From an uncultured Prevotellaceae bacterium (GTDB lineage: Bacteria; Bacteroidota; Bacteroidia; Bacteroidales; Bacteroidaceae): 64,000 nucleotides of DNA. Below, in pieces: positions 26,894 to 36,312 of the stretch; positions within the stretch are counted from its first letter, which is position 1; each line of letters starts with the position of its first letter. The position numbers and the translations under genes were made by a program. Location: contig ONFA01000001.1 in assembly GCA_900316975.1 (NCBI GenBank), positions 62,001 through 126,000 on the forward strand. The letters are read 5' to 3'. The notes under the pieces are model-generated. The model had not been told where the DNA came from and ran no database searches. It saw only the letters and a list, made by a program, of their open reading frames with translations.

Positions 26894-27610
26894 TTATTCC
26901 CAAACAGGACGTATTGTGCGTCCCCATTGCCTGTCATTTAAACTCCACTGTGGGGCAAAACCGCTTCCAATGGATACATATTCTATGTCATCGTAAGTGG
27001 TCCAGCCAAATAGAGTTGAAGAGAGGAGGATGATTTTTGTGCCAACACTATAGGTCTCTGTACCGTTTTGATAGCCAGCGGCAGGGATGAAAATGCTATT
27101 TCCGTTTGGTCCCACTATTTCGTGTCCGTTCACACCGTTCACCTTCTTCCATGTCCATGTGGTTTTCTCAATCAGTTCTATGATCTCATTTTGTGTGGGA
27201 GTGCGCCACTTGCCGCCCCAGTTCACACGTGCAGCATCGTCGGAGAGTTCAAGAGTGCGGAGGCCGTTGCCGACAGAACTGTCTATCGAAGACAATTGAT
27301 ATTTTGTCAGAGCATCGGCTTGTCCCCATTTATATGTTGCCCATGTATAGTTTGCCTTTGGCTCTGTCTCGCCGAAGACGAAGTACTTGCCGAAGTCTTC
27401 TTCTGAAGATGCTCCTAAGTTCTGGTTGGCCCATTTGACTGATAAACCGAGATCGACAATATCGCCTACGGTTCCGCCTATAGCAACTGCTTTGCCAGCA
27501 TTTGTGTTTACATCTTCCTGTTTGGAATCGTCGTCATCTTTGCTGCAAGAGATGGATGCCACACTAAGAATTGCTGCTGTGGCGAGGATAAAGATTTTGT
27601 TGTGTGTCAT
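26894..27610 (-). CDS. FISUMP-domain lipoprotein
   Basis: 238 residues. Lipoprotein signal with ISCSKDDDDS (Cys lipid site, acidic surface-export-like stretch). The body VDLGLSVKWANQNLGAS, YFVFGETEPKANYTWATYKW, GGKWRTPTQNEIIEL and a terminal WGRTIRPVW is the FISUMP/DUF1566-like module common in Prevotella. Its function is unknown; as the last gene after SusD it may be an accessory surface ligand-binding lipoprotein. Confidence 0.8.
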   Translation of the reverse strand: MTHNKIFILATAAILSVASISCSKDDDDSKQEDVNTNAGKAVAIGGTVGDIVDLGLSVKWANQNLGASSEEDFGKYFVFGETEPKANYTWATYKWGQADALTKYQLSSIDSSVGNGLRTLELSDDAARVNWGGKWRTPTQNEIIELIEKTTWTWKKVNGVNGHEIVGPNGNSIFIPAAGYQNGTETYSVGTKIILLSSTLFGWTTYDDIEYVSIGSGFAPQWSLNDRQWGRTIRPVWE

Positions 27611-27714
27611 GTTTTATTTTGTTTTTGTGTTTGGAATACATGAGGGGCTGGTGTACATTGTTGTATGCCAGCCCCTTGTTGATGAATACTCTTTAGTATG
27701 GCTAAGATTCAGAC

Positions 27715-29364
27715 TTAGTATCCGGGATTCTGGCTGATGCCGAGGTCTTCACCCTTCAGACCCGTTGGAATGGGCTGGCGGTAGTGCTTGCCGCGCACAT
27801 TATTGTACTTAGCCACGAGGTGGTTGTGAATCTTCGTGAAGTAAGCCTCCTGATCAGCCGTGTAGGTCTTGCCAGTGCTGGTCTTCCAGTCGTTGGGGAA
27901 GTGCTTGTAGGTGGACACTTTCTTCACTGACGAGATGAGGTCTTTCCAGCGGTATGAGTTCAGCACGGAGAATTGCTCATAGGTGAATTCATAGTCCCAT
28001 TCACGCTTGATTTGGTCGAAGGTCGGTGCGCTGACCGTAGCGATGCCTGCACGGGTGCGGAGTTGGTTGAAAGGCTCAGCAGCCTCGCTGTTTTTGCCCA
28101 GTTGCACAAGGGCTTCAGCCTTGATGAGAAGCACTTCTGCGTAGCGGATTTCGATGCGGTCAACCGAATTTTGTGTGATTTCGAGGTTTTCAGCATTTTC
28201 GTAACTCTGATCTACGCCCTTGCCGTTGATAGGAGTGTAAATGGGTGAGTAGTAGTGGTGGGTCTTGCCTGTTTCCGGGTTCTTAATCTCCACGAAGTAA
28301 GTTTCTGCCAGACGCTTGTCGTTGGGCTGTTCGGCCTTCCAATCATCGTAAAGGTCATCGTCCGAAACCTCGGTGTGGTTTTGGCTGTAGCCCTCACCAT
28401 TCTCACCGTTCTGGAAGGGGAATGTCCATGAGCAGTGTGTCTGGTGGTTGCCCTGAGCGTCATTCTTGTCACCATCGTGGGCAATGGTGAAGAGGTGCTC
28501 GTTGGTCTTACGCTTGTTGCTCTCATACTCACGTCCCCACAACTTGTTATATTCGGGGTCGAGGGCGAGTTTTTTGCTGTTGATGACCTTGTCGGCATAC
28601 TCCACGGCCTTCTGAAGTTTGGCATCGTCCTTGCTGAAAGCAGGGTCTGTCTGGGTGTTGGCGATGGCAGCCACCTCAGCCTGAGAGAGTGGCTTGTCAC
28701 CCCACACGAGGTAGGTACGTGCCAACAGTCCCTGTGCTGCCTGTTTGGAAGGAATGCGTGGGTCACCATCGTAGTCCTTCAAAAGTGATTCTGCAGCCGT
28801 GAAGTCGCTGACAATCTGTTCAAAAACTTTGTCAATGCTCTGACGTTCGGTGGTGCTGCCGCCTTCTTCTGTATAGACAGGCACTTCGCCCCAGAGTTGC
28901 ACAAGTTTCAGATATGCCAAACCACGAAGGAACTTTGCCTTGCCCACTGCGGCATTGTAGCCCGCCTGACTCACTTTGCCCGCCTTGAGCGAGTTACTGA
29001 TGGTGGTGATGGCTTCGTTTGCCTGTGTGATGCCGAGGAACAAGTGGTTGAAAATCTTCACCTGATACCATGTGGTAGGTTCTTGCTCGAAGCGGCTGTT
29101 CACCGGTCCTGCTTCATTTTCCTCACCCTCGAAGGAGGTGAGTTTGTTGCTGTTCAACTCGATGATGAACGAGAATGAAGAACTGAGTGGCTGCCAATGG
29201 CTGTACACACCATTCACCAATGAGAGGGCACTGGCATCGTCTGCCACTACATTTTCGTCAGTCACCTGATTACTGCTGCTGTTGTCGTCATCAGATGAGC
29301 ACGAAGAAAAGCCTGCTAAGAGGCTCGTTGCTGCCAAAGCAGCGAGGAAGATGTTCTTTTTCAT
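27715..29364 (-). CDS. SusD/RagB-family outer membrane lipoprotein
   Basis: 549 residues from the ATG at 29364 (the open frame upstream crosses the promoter and is dropped). Lipoprotein signal MKKNIFLAALAATSLLAGF ending SSCSSDDDN. TPR-type helices and SusD blocks: AKFLRGLAYLKLVQLWGEVP, VDRIEIRYAEVLLIKAEALV, PFNQLRTRAGI, YEFTYEQFSVLNSYRWKDL. It forms the lid of the SusC barrel at the cell surface. A full promoter module lies right before it, so it can be expressed apart from susC, which is unusual. Ligand unknown. Confidence 0.93.
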   Translation of the reverse strand: MKKNIFLAALAATSLLAGFSSCSSDDDNSSSNQVTDENVVADDASALSLVNGVYSHWQPLSSSFSFIIELNSNKLTSFEGEENEAGPVNSRFEQEPTTWYQVKIFNHLFLGITQANEAITTISNSLKAGKVSQAGYNAAVGKAKFLRGLAYLKLVQLWGEVPVYTEEGGSTTERQSIDKVFEQIVSDFTAAESLLKDYDGDPRIPSKQAAQGLLARTYLVWGDKPLSQAEVAAIANTQTDPAFSKDDAKLQKAVEYADKVINSKKLALDPEYNKLWGREYESNKRKTNEHLFTIAHDGDKNDAQGNHQTHCSWTFPFQNGENGEGYSQNHTEVSDDDLYDDWKAEQPNDKRLAETYFVEIKNPETGKTHHYYSPIYTPINGKGVDQSYENAENLEITQNSVDRIEIRYAEVLLIKAEALVQLGKNSEAAEPFNQLRTRAGIATVSAPTFDQIKREWDYEFTYEQFSVLNSYRWKDLISSVKKVSTYKHFPNDWKTSTGKTYTADQEAYFTKIHNHLVAKYNNVRGKHYRQPIPTGLKGEDLGISQNPGY

Positions 29365-29507
29365 GTTTGTGATCTCCTTTCTTTTTTTTACCTTAATATA
29401 ATTATTATGTTTGTAGTTATTTCTAAATGACTTCGTCTTGTTCCTCCTTACAAGGCATCGTTCAAATAAGATTGACAATGCTCTTGCTTCGTTCGTCATT
29501 TCTGGTG

Positions 29508-29590
29508 CAAAGGTACGGACATTTCACTATGCCCGAAATACCTTTCATGCGCTATTATAGTACCATAAAGAGGGTAGAGGTGATAGTTTG
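29508..29590 (-). promoter_or_regulatory. promoter module, copy B, before susD
   Basis: TACCTTTG at 29515-29508 with TTTC 19 bases upstream and the same 80-bp surroundings as copies A and C. Confidence 0.7.
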
Positions 29591-29760
29591 AAATGAAAAA
29601 TCTAAACTATAAGTTACTTTTGCTAATGACACACTATCCGAATGGCAGGTAACTTAAATTTTTCACTTTTGGCTTCGCCGAAGATGCTCACGTTCGGCAT
29701 AGTTCAAACCAGTTTGACCTTTGCACTCACTCAATCGCATCTTTCACTTTTTACTTTTCA
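29591..29760. repeat. AT-arm element with CCGAATGGC core between susC and susD
   Basis: TGAAAAATCTAAACTATAAG and GGTAACTTAAATTTTTCAC are rough inverses around CCGAATGGC (29638-29646); a second TTTTTCACTTTT-like arm ends the stretch. Confidence 0.55.
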
Positions 29761-29764
29761 CTCT

Positions 29765-32700
29765 TCACAATGAAATGTTCACGCCAAACGTGAATGTCCT
29801 TGCTGATGGGTAGGCTCCACTGTCTGTGCCACCGCTGACTTCGGGGTCATAGCCCTTGTAGGGGGTGAGGGTGAAGAGGTTGGTGGCAGTGGCATAGATG
29901 CGGAGGGAGAGAGGAAATGACTTGGGCAGTCGGGGACGATAGCCGATGGTCAGATTCCTGAGTTTCAAGTAGGAGGCACTCTGCACATAGCGGCTGTCGA
30001 TGTAGGAGAAGGGTCGTGAGGTGGAGGCGAGGGGAAGGGTGTTGCCGCCTCGCTCTGCTGTCCATGCATCCTTCACAGTGGAGAGCACGTTGTAGGAGTC
30101 ACCTGTCTGCTCCAACCGCCTGCCCAGAGCATTGTAGAGTTTGCCACCATGACTGCCAGCAAAGGTGACGGAGAAATCCCACTCGCGCACTTGCAGTTGG
30201 GAGGAGAAACCGTAGGTGAGGTCGGGCTGTATGGAGCCGAGAATCACACGGTCGTTACCGTCAATCTTCCCGTCGTTGTTGGCATCGGCAAACTTGGCAT
30301 CACCGGCTTTTGGGGTGAGTCCGTTCACTGTCGGCAGTTGGCTCACATCCTCCCCATTTTGTACGATACCCACGAACTGCAAACCGTAGAAGGAACCGAG
30401 TGCTTCACCTTTGCGGAGAATCTGTTGGTTGTCTGCCCCTTGGATGACGTTGTTGGTCTTGCCCATGTTGGTGATTTCGTTCTTGTTGTGGGCGAGGTTG
30501 GCAGAGGCTGTCCATTGCAGGTGACGACGTTTGAGCAGGGTGCCGTTCACAGCCAGTTCGATACCTTTGTTTTCTACATTACCCACATTCTGAAGTTGGC
30601 TGGTCACACCATTGGCAAAGCCCATCGGTACATCGAGCAGGAGATCCGAGGTCTTCTTGTAATAGAGATCGAGCACCACATTGAATCGTCCGCCCCAAAG
30701 TCCGAGGTCTGCACCGAGGTTGTAGGATGCGGTGGTTTCCCACTTCAGGTTGTCGTTGGCGGTATTTGCTTTGGCATAGGAGGATGAACCGCCATAGGAA
30801 CCTGTATTGTAGGAGGTGGAGAAGGCATAGTCGGGTATTTCCTGATTGCCTACGAGTCCTCCTGTGAGGCGAAGTTTCAAATAGTCGATGTGCCGTGCAT
30901 GGGCGAGGAAGTTTTCTTTGTCTGCATTCCATGAGAGTCCGAGTGACGGGAAGTAGCCCCAGCGGTGATTCTTGGAGAATCGGCTGGAGCGGTCGGCACG
31001 GAAGGTGGCGGTGGCGTTGTAGCGGTCGAGCAGTGTGTAGTTGACTCGGGCGATGAGGCTGTTGAGGGTGCTTTCGCTGATGCCTGTCTGTGGGGTGTAG
31101 ATGTTGGCTCCGTCGCCGAGGTTGTACTGTTTCAGGGTCTCGTTGGTGAAGTGGTTGGTGCGGATGGCACTGTGGGTCGAGGTGCTCGTCTGCTTGGTGT
31201 AGCCTGCCAAGGCGTCAATCTGATGGATGCCGAGTTCTTTGTTGTATGATGCTGTGTATTCCTGTTGCCATACGTCTGTCTGCCTGTTTCCCGTTCCACC
31301 GATGCCTTGGGTGGCCAAGCCCAACGAGGTGTAGGCTCCCGAGAAGTAGTTCTGGGTGAGTTTCTCGCTGCTCAGTCCCACGGTGGCTTTCAGGGTGAAG
31401 TCGCCCAGTTTGTAACTTGCCCACACGTTGCTGAGCAGGTAGTTGTTCACGTTCTCAGCCACACTCTCTTTCAGGTCATAGACGGGATTTGCCGCATGGT
31501 CGCCAATGGCGAAGTAGGCGTACTCGTATGGATTGGTGAAGTTGTAGGAGCCATCGGCGTTATGGACGCTGATGACGGGCGGCATGAGCAGTGCATAGAC
31601 GAAACTGTTGGTGATGCCGGCAGAGTAGGGCGATGAGTTGAACACCTTTTCCTCGGTGGTGGTCAAACCCTGCTGCTTGCTGCGTCCGTAGGTGGCATTG
31701 ATGCCGAACTTCAGATTCTTCTGCAATTCCCACTCCGCATTGGTGTGGAAGTTGTAGCGTTGGAACCCCGAATTGAGCACGATGCCGTCTTGGTCGGTGT
31801 AGTTGGCGGAGAAGGCGTAGCGGCTCTTGTCGGTGCTGCCATTGATGGAGAGTTCGTGTGCCTGCTGCACGGCTGTCCTGAGCACGGCATCCTGCCAGTC
31901 TGTTCCTTTGCCGAGTGCCTTGATTTGTTCGTCGGTATAGCCTCCCTTGTTGCTGAAATAGGTCTTCTGAAACTGTGCCCATTCGGAGGCGTTGAGCAGG
32001 TCGAGGTGCTTGCTCACACTGCTCAGCCCGAGGCTGTAGCCATAGGAGATGTGGGCTTTCTTCTCACCAAGTTTCCCTTTCTTGGTGGTGATGAGGATGA
32101 CTCCGTTGGCTCCACGCGAACCGTAGATGGCGGTGGCACTCACGTCCTTCAGCACCTCGATGCTCTCGATGTCGTTGGGGTTGATGGTGGCAAGCGGGTT
32201 GAGGCTGCTCTCGATGGCTCCCAAACCTGTTCCGTTGGAAGATGCATCTTTGTAATAGATGAAACCATCCACAACATATAGGGGTTCGTTGCTGGCATTG
32301 ACCGAGTTGCCGCCACGGATGCGGATGCTGCTCTCCGCTCCAGGCTGTCCGCTGGCTGCGGTCACGTTCAGTCCTGCCACCTGTCCGCTCAAGGCTCCGT
32401 CGAGGGTGCTGGCTGTGCTGTTCTCAAACACGTCTGCCTTGACTGTCACGACCGAACCTGTCAACTGCGTGCGGCTCTGGGTGCCATAACCCACCACGAC
32501 CACGTCATTGAGGTAACTGCGCTTCTCAGCGAGTTTCACGTTGATGTCTTCTTCATCGTCATATACGGTGACGGTTTGTGGACGGTAACCTGTGAAACTG
32601 ATGTTCAACTTGACAGGTAGCGACTTCACATCCAGAGCGAAGTGTCCGTCAATATCAGTGGTCACACCCTTGCCGTCACCATATTTCACGGTGGCTCCGA

Positions 32701-32815
32701 TGATACTTTCTCCTGTTGCGGCATCCGTAATGGTGCCCTGCACTGTTTGCGCCCATGTCGCAAAAGTGGAAGCGACGGTCAGTGCCGCCGCTAAAAACAA
32801 TCTTTCCTTAATCAT
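29765..32815 (-). CDS. SusC/RagA-family TonB-linked outer membrane transporter
   Basis: 1016 residues. Signal peptide, carboxypeptidase-regulatory-like domain at about 24-95 (GTITDAATGESIIGATVKYG), the SusC/RagA signatures DVVVVGYGTQSR and NPNDIESIEVLKDVSATAIYGSRGANGVI in the plug, then a 22-strand-type barrel ending FTFGVNISL. With SusD it makes a TonB-driven importer. The upstream gene is a PstS-like binding protein, so phosphate or a phosphorylated nutrient is a possible cargo; that is inference, and glycans or peptides are not excluded. Confidence 0.95.
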   Translation of the reverse strand: MIKERLFLAAALTVASTFATWAQTVQGTITDAATGESIIGATVKYGDGKGVTTDIDGHFALDVKSLPVKLNISFTGYRPQTVTVYDDEEDINVKLAEKRSYLNDVVVVGYGTQSRTQLTGSVVTVKADVFENSTASTLDGALSGQVAGLNVTAASGQPGAESSIRIRGGNSVNASNEPLYVVDGFIYYKDASSNGTGLGAIESSLNPLATINPNDIESIEVLKDVSATAIYGSRGANGVILITTKKGKLGEKKAHISYGYSLGLSSVSKHLDLLNASEWAQFQKTYFSNKGGYTDEQIKALGKGTDWQDAVLRTAVQQAHELSINGSTDKSRYAFSANYTDQDGIVLNSGFQRYNFHTNAEWELQKNLKFGINATYGRSKQQGLTTTEEKVFNSSPYSAGITNSFVYALLMPPVISVHNADGSYNFTNPYEYAYFAIGDHAANPVYDLKESVAENVNNYLLSNVWASYKLGDFTLKATVGLSSEKLTQNYFSGAYTSLGLATQGIGGTGNRQTDVWQQEYTASYNKELGIHQIDALAGYTKQTSTSTHSAIRTNHFTNETLKQYNLGDGANIYTPQTGISESTLNSLIARVNYTLLDRYNATATFRADRSSRFSKNHRWGYFPSLGLSWNADKENFLAHARHIDYLKLRLTGGLVGNQEIPDYAFSTSYNTGSYGGSSSYAKANTANDNLKWETTASYNLGADLGLWGGRFNVVLDLYYKKTSDLLLDVPMGFANGVTSQLQNVGNVENKGIELAVNGTLLKRRHLQWTASANLAHNKNEITNMGKTNNVIQGADNQQILRKGEALGSFYGLQFVGIVQNGEDVSQLPTVNGLTPKAGDAKFADANNDGKIDGNDRVILGSIQPDLTYGFSSQLQVREWDFSVTFAGSHGGKLYNALGRRLEQTGDSYNVLSTVKDAWTAERGGNTLPLASTSRPFSYIDSRYVQSASYLKLRNLTIGYRPRLPKSFPLSLRIYATATNLFTLTPYKGYDPEVSGGTDSGAYPSARTFTFGVNISL

Positions 32816-32823
32816 GCTGTATG

Positions 32824-32850
32824 AAGTTTTTTGTGCCAGCCAAGCGCTGG
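32824..32850 (-). promoter_or_regulatory. leader hairpin with AAAAAACTT before susC
   Basis: In gene direction CCAGCGCTTGGCTGG is followed by AAAAAACTT and, eight bases later, the ATG. The same order stands before cysK (38325-38350) and thiS (39357-39382). Confidence 0.6.
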
Positions 32851-32900
32851 TCGTTTTTTATTCTCAATGGTCAACGATCATCTTTTCATTGTCTCCTTCT

Positions 32901-33806
32901 TTAATTATTTTGTGCCAAGAGTCTCAACTGGCTCTCCACCTCTTTATTGGTCAGATGAAGGAAACCTGCAGCGTGGTTGTACTGTTGCCCGTCGCGGATA
33001 ATCCACTGGAGGAACTGGTCGATGTCGGTGTCGAAACTGTTATAGGTGAAACCAATGTTTTCTACTGGGATGAGGTCGATGTCTTCATTCTCGATTAGTT
33101 CAAGTGCCTCGTCAAGATTGCCAGAACGGAGTGCTTCACGTTGGCTTGCCTTCACATCAAGGGGCAGGAGGGCAAGGTCACTGCGCAGAGTGCGTGAAGA
33201 GAGGTCGTAGAGGTTGCTCAGTGCATTGAACGTGACCGAAGCCTTGTCTTCGCTGATGGCAGAGAGTAGGTAGAGATCGTCACCTGCAATGCGGTTGCCA
33301 CGCAAGTCATCAATGGTGCGTCCGAAGTGAGAGGCGAAGATGCCGGACAGAGATGTCTTACTGCTGCCAGAATATACCGTCAACTTGTCTTTCAGTTTGT
33401 TGTGCTTTCCCTCCACTTCTTCTTCGTACTCTTCATCAAGGTCTTCCGCTGTGAAAAAGAGGCTCTTGATGTCCTTGCTCTTCCACACCTTCTTCTGGAT
33501 GTCGCCTAAGAGAGGATTATCTGTGGAGGTGACAGGAAGTAGAGCATAACGACCCACATAGGTGACATTCACCCCCTCCTGATGACTGCTCACCAGCGTC
33601 AGGTCAGCGTCAGCGTTCTTGCCACTCACCAGGGCGATCTGCACGTCGGGGTTCACCGCCTTGTACCCCTCAATCCATTTCTCCACCAAGGCTTTGCTTG
33701 CCTTGTTCACTTTCACGGTGATCACACCGTCGTTCTGCGCTGTTGCTGCATTTGCCGTCAATGTCACGGCCACTGCTATTGCTGTAAAAAATGCTTTCAT
33801 CTTCAT
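32901..33806 (-). CDS. PstS-like periplasmic substrate-binding protein
   Basis: 301 residues. Signal peptide (MKMKAFFTAIAVAVTLTANA), then a type II periplasmic-binding fold: VNPDVQIALVSGKNADADLTLVSS, VGRYALLPVTSTDNPLL, TVYSGSSKTSLSGIFASHFG and a C-terminal YNSFDTDIDQFLQWI. The GSSKTSLS loop is where PstS proteins hold phosphate. No ABC permease is near; instead it precedes susC, so it may receive cargo from the SusCD pore in the periplasm. It has promoter copy C. Confidence 0.75.
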   Translation of the reverse strand: MKMKAFFTAIAVAVTLTANAATAQNDGVITVKVNKASKALVEKWIEGYKAVNPDVQIALVSGKNADADLTLVSSHQEGVNVTYVGRYALLPVTSTDNPLLGDIQKKVWKSKDIKSLFFTAEDLDEEYEEEVEGKHNKLKDKLTVYSGSSKTSLSGIFASHFGRTIDDLRGNRIAGDDLYLLSAISEDKASVTFNALSNLYDLSSRTLRSDLALLPLDVKASQREALRSGNLDEALELIENEDIDLIPVENIGFTYNSFDTDIDQFLQWIIRDGQQYNHAAGFLHLTNKEVESQLRLLAQNN

Positions 33807-33856
33807 GCTTTTATATTTAATATGTGTAACTTTCGAGTTGATTTCTAAATCTGGTG

Positions 33857-33936
33857 CAAAGGTACGGACATTTCACCGTGCCCGAAATCACTTTGATGGG
33901 GGATATTGCTACCATACTTGTGGTATATACATGAGA
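33857..33936 (-). promoter_or_regulatory. promoter module, copy C, before the PstS-like gene
   Basis: TACCTTTG at 33864-33857, TTTC 19 bases upstream; about 80 bp alignable to copies A and B including a distal TACCA. Confidence 0.7.
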
Positions 33937-33975
33937 AAAAGAGAAGGCTGCAATGTTTGCAACCTTCTCTTTTTC
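33935..33975 (-). terminator. terminator of the GH29 gene
   Basis: AAAAAGAGAAGG and CCTTCTCTTTTT form a long stem with A and T runs on both sides, so it can work on either strand. It lies about 30 bases after the fucosidase stop. Confidence 0.8.
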
Positions 33976-34005
33976 TTTGACTTGAACCCTAATATTAATT
34001 CTCAA

Positions 34006-35802
34006 CTATTTCACCACTTCCACATCACTATATGCCATTCGTTTCCCCTGTGCAAGTCGAACCCCCTCCACACGTATGACCTTCGCACGAGTGGGCTTGC
34101 ATCGCACCGTCTGCCAGATGGGGTTGTTGACGATGTTGGAGAACTCACCTTCTCCCAAAGTCTCCCAATGGTTCCAGTCGGTAGTGGCTGCGATGCGGTA
34201 ATGCGTGATGATGCCATCGCGCGAATCTTGTGGGGGAAGGTAACGGAAAGCAGTGACGGTTGTCTCCTGGTCGAGGTTGACAAACATCATGTTGTCTGTG
34301 GCAAAGAAGATGTAATAGTCCGATGCATGTTTCTCGCCAGCGTTCGGAGTGTCTTGACTGATGTCGGGAGCCAGATATAAACCGAGTTTCTGGATGACTG
34401 GTTCAGCCTTGCAGTCGGTGATGGTGAAACGCAGTTGAGTGGCCTTGACGGTGGGAAAGCAGATGATGCGACGGTGCCCGATGGTGGTGAGGCCGTCATG
34501 CCCCTCCACCAGTTCGTCTTTCAATGGTATCCATTGACCATCGACAAAGGCTTCAAGGGTGAATTTCTTCACACGCTGACCCAGGGAGATGTCTTCTTCG
34601 GCAAGGAAACGGTTGACAGTGGTTGGCTTTTTGAACGTGAGAGTGAACGACCTGTTGACGAGGTTTGGATGTTTCACTTCCTTGACGATGTTCTTTTGGA
34701 ACACCTCATCTATCATCTTCTTGAAGGCGATGCCTCGCAAACTGTCAGTGGGATGGATACGTCCGTTAGGGGCAATGGGGAAGTTGAGCAGCAGCGTGGA
34801 ATTGCGCCCAACAGATTTATAATATGTGTCCATTAACTTTGATAGGCTCTTCACGTTCTCGTTCTCCGTCTCGTGGTAGAACCATCCGGGGCGTATGCTG
34901 GTGTTTGTTTCTGCAGCTACCCATGAGTCACCGTTTTCCAATCCGAAGCGTAACATGTTACCGGACACATCCCCTTCCTTGTTCAGGAGGCTCCAGTTGG
35001 TTTCACCTACACTACCTGCCTCGTTGCCCACCCAGCGCAGGTCGCCACGGTCTCCACCATCATTCCATATCACGCACTTAGGTTGCAGTTCCCGAATCAT
35101 ACGGAAGGTCTCGCCCCATTCGTAGTAAGTCTTGGCATCGATGCGGCGTGTTTCATTTGCTCCACCATACCAGCCATCGCCACCATTAGCTCCATCGAAC
35201 CATACCTCGAAGATGTCGCCGTATTGAGTCAACAATTCACGCAACTGATTGCGAAAATAAGTGATGTATTCAGGTTTCCCATAATCTGGATGGTTTCTGT
35301 CCCACGGAGAAAGATAGACAGCGAATTTCAAACCCTCCTTGCGACAAGCATCAGCCAGCTCACGCACCACATCGCCTTTGCCATCCTTCCAGGGCGAGTT
35401 CTTTACCGAGTATTCCGTATAGGCAGAAGGCCACATGCAAAATCCGCAGTGATGCTTGGCAGTGAAGATGATACCCTTCATGCCTGCCTGTTTGCACACA
35501 CGTGCCCACTGCTGGCAATCCAAACTGGAAGGATTGAACAATTTCGGGTCTTCATTTCCGAAACCCCATTCTTGGTCTGTGTAAGTGTTCAGCGAGTAAT
35601 GGATGAACGCATACATCTCCATCTCTTGCCACCGCAGCTGGTTTTCAGTGGGCACTGGTCCACAGGGCTCCACTTGCGCTTTCAGCATGATGGAGACCAA
35701 CGTGACCAGCATGAATAAACCAGAACGCTTTGTTTGTGCCCATGTTGATAAGGTGGTACATGCTACTAATGGGGGAATCAAGATTGTTTTTAGTTTTCTC
35801 AT
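34006..35802 (-). CDS. GH29 alpha-L-fucosidase with C-terminal F5/8 type C-like domain
   Basis: 598 residues from the ATG at 35802; earlier in-frame ATGs lie upstream of the -7 box at 35829-35822. GH29 enzymes are retaining exo-fucosidases; WFDGANGG (about 192-199) holds the family nucleophile Asp. KHHCGFCMWPSAYTEYSV is another family block. The last 130 residues (DQETTVTAFRYLPPQ, WNHWETLGEGEFSNI, RVEGVRLAQGKRMAYSDVEV) fit a galactose-binding-like F5/8 C domain. Two hydrophobic export-type segments occur in a row (TILIPPLVACTTLSTWAQ and GLFMLVTLVSIMLKAQ), which is odd. Periplasmic or surface action expected. Confidence 0.92.
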   Translation of the reverse strand: MRKLKTILIPPLVACTTLSTWAQTKRSGLFMLVTLVSIMLKAQVEPCGPVPTENQLRWQEMEMYAFIHYSLNTYTDQEWGFGNEDPKLFNPSSLDCQQWARVCKQAGMKGIIFTAKHHCGFCMWPSAYTEYSVKNSPWKDGKGDVVRELADACRKEGLKFAVYLSPWDRNHPDYGKPEYITYFRNQLRELLTQYGDIFEVWFDGANGGDGWYGGANETRRIDAKTYYEWGETFRMIRELQPKCVIWNDGGDRGDLRWVGNEAGSVGETNWSLLNKEGDVSGNMLRFGLENGDSWVAAETNTSIRPGWFYHETENENVKSLSKLMDTYYKSVGRNSTLLLNFPIAPNGRIHPTDSLRGIAFKKMIDEVFQKNIVKEVKHPNLVNRSFTLTFKKPTTVNRFLAEEDISLGQRVKKFTLEAFVDGQWIPLKDELVEGHDGLTTIGHRRIICFPTVKATQLRFTITDCKAEPVIQKLGLYLAPDISQDTPNAGEKHASDYYIFFATDNMMFVNLDQETTVTAFRYLPPQDSRDGIITHYRIAATTDWNHWETLGEGEFSNIVNNPIWQTVRCKPTRAKVIRVEGVRLAQGKRMAYSDVEVVK

Positions 35803-35821
35803 GTTTTGGTATTTTTGTTTG

Positions 35822-35829
35822 CAAAGGTA
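35822..35829 (-). promoter_or_regulatory. -7 box of the GH29 gene
   Basis: TACCTTTG on the minus strand followed by GCAAAC; start of transcription would be about 13 bases before the ATG at 35802. No clear -33. Confidence 0.55.
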
Positions 35830-35910
35830 CGAAACTATGAGTTTGTGATGTGTCATAATATTATCCAAGAATAGGACAATCTTGTGACAGATGTGCTAAA
35901 ATACCTACTC

Positions 35911-36135
35911 AACTTTCGGAAGTGACGAAGTAATCGAAGTTAAAGGAGTTAATGACGATACCCAGTCAATGAAAATTAGGAATTAGGAATTGCCATGCGG
36001 GATATGACAGTTAATTGCCAACTGTCAACTAAGCAAACGTCGATCACTTCGAGCGTAGCGCTCACTTCGGTAACTTCATTAACTTCAAAAAAATATAACT
36101 TGCGAAACTTAAAACACCTATTTTAAGTTTCGGAA
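35911..36135. repeat. composite inverted element, AAGTTTCGG family, containing a second element
   Basis: Outer arms CTTTCGGAAGTGACGAAG, GAAGTTAAAGGAGTTAATG and their inverses (TCATTAACTTC, GCGAAACTTA) enclose a GAATTAGGAATT/core unit (GCCATGCGG at 35992-36000) and TGCCAACTGTCAACT. Related to the element at 59210-59390. No gene is seen between 35830 and 36274. Confidence 0.65.
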
Positions 36136-36251
36136 GTGAAAGAGGATGTTTGCCTGATTGAGAATATAAACTATAAAATGTTTTATCAGCAGAATATTCA
36201 TCTATGGGTGTTTGGTGTTTTAGATAAATTTACCAAACAAGGTCTTTTTTC

Positions 36252-36282
36252 TTGGTAAAAATGCTAAGTCGCCATACCTTTG
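36252..36282 (+). promoter_or_regulatory. promoter before the response regulator
   Basis: TTG at 36252-36254, 20 bases, TACCTTTG at 36275-36282, with GCACTC following. Confidence 0.7.
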
Positions 36283-36312
36283 CACTCGGAATACAAAACA
36301 GGACAAAGGACA

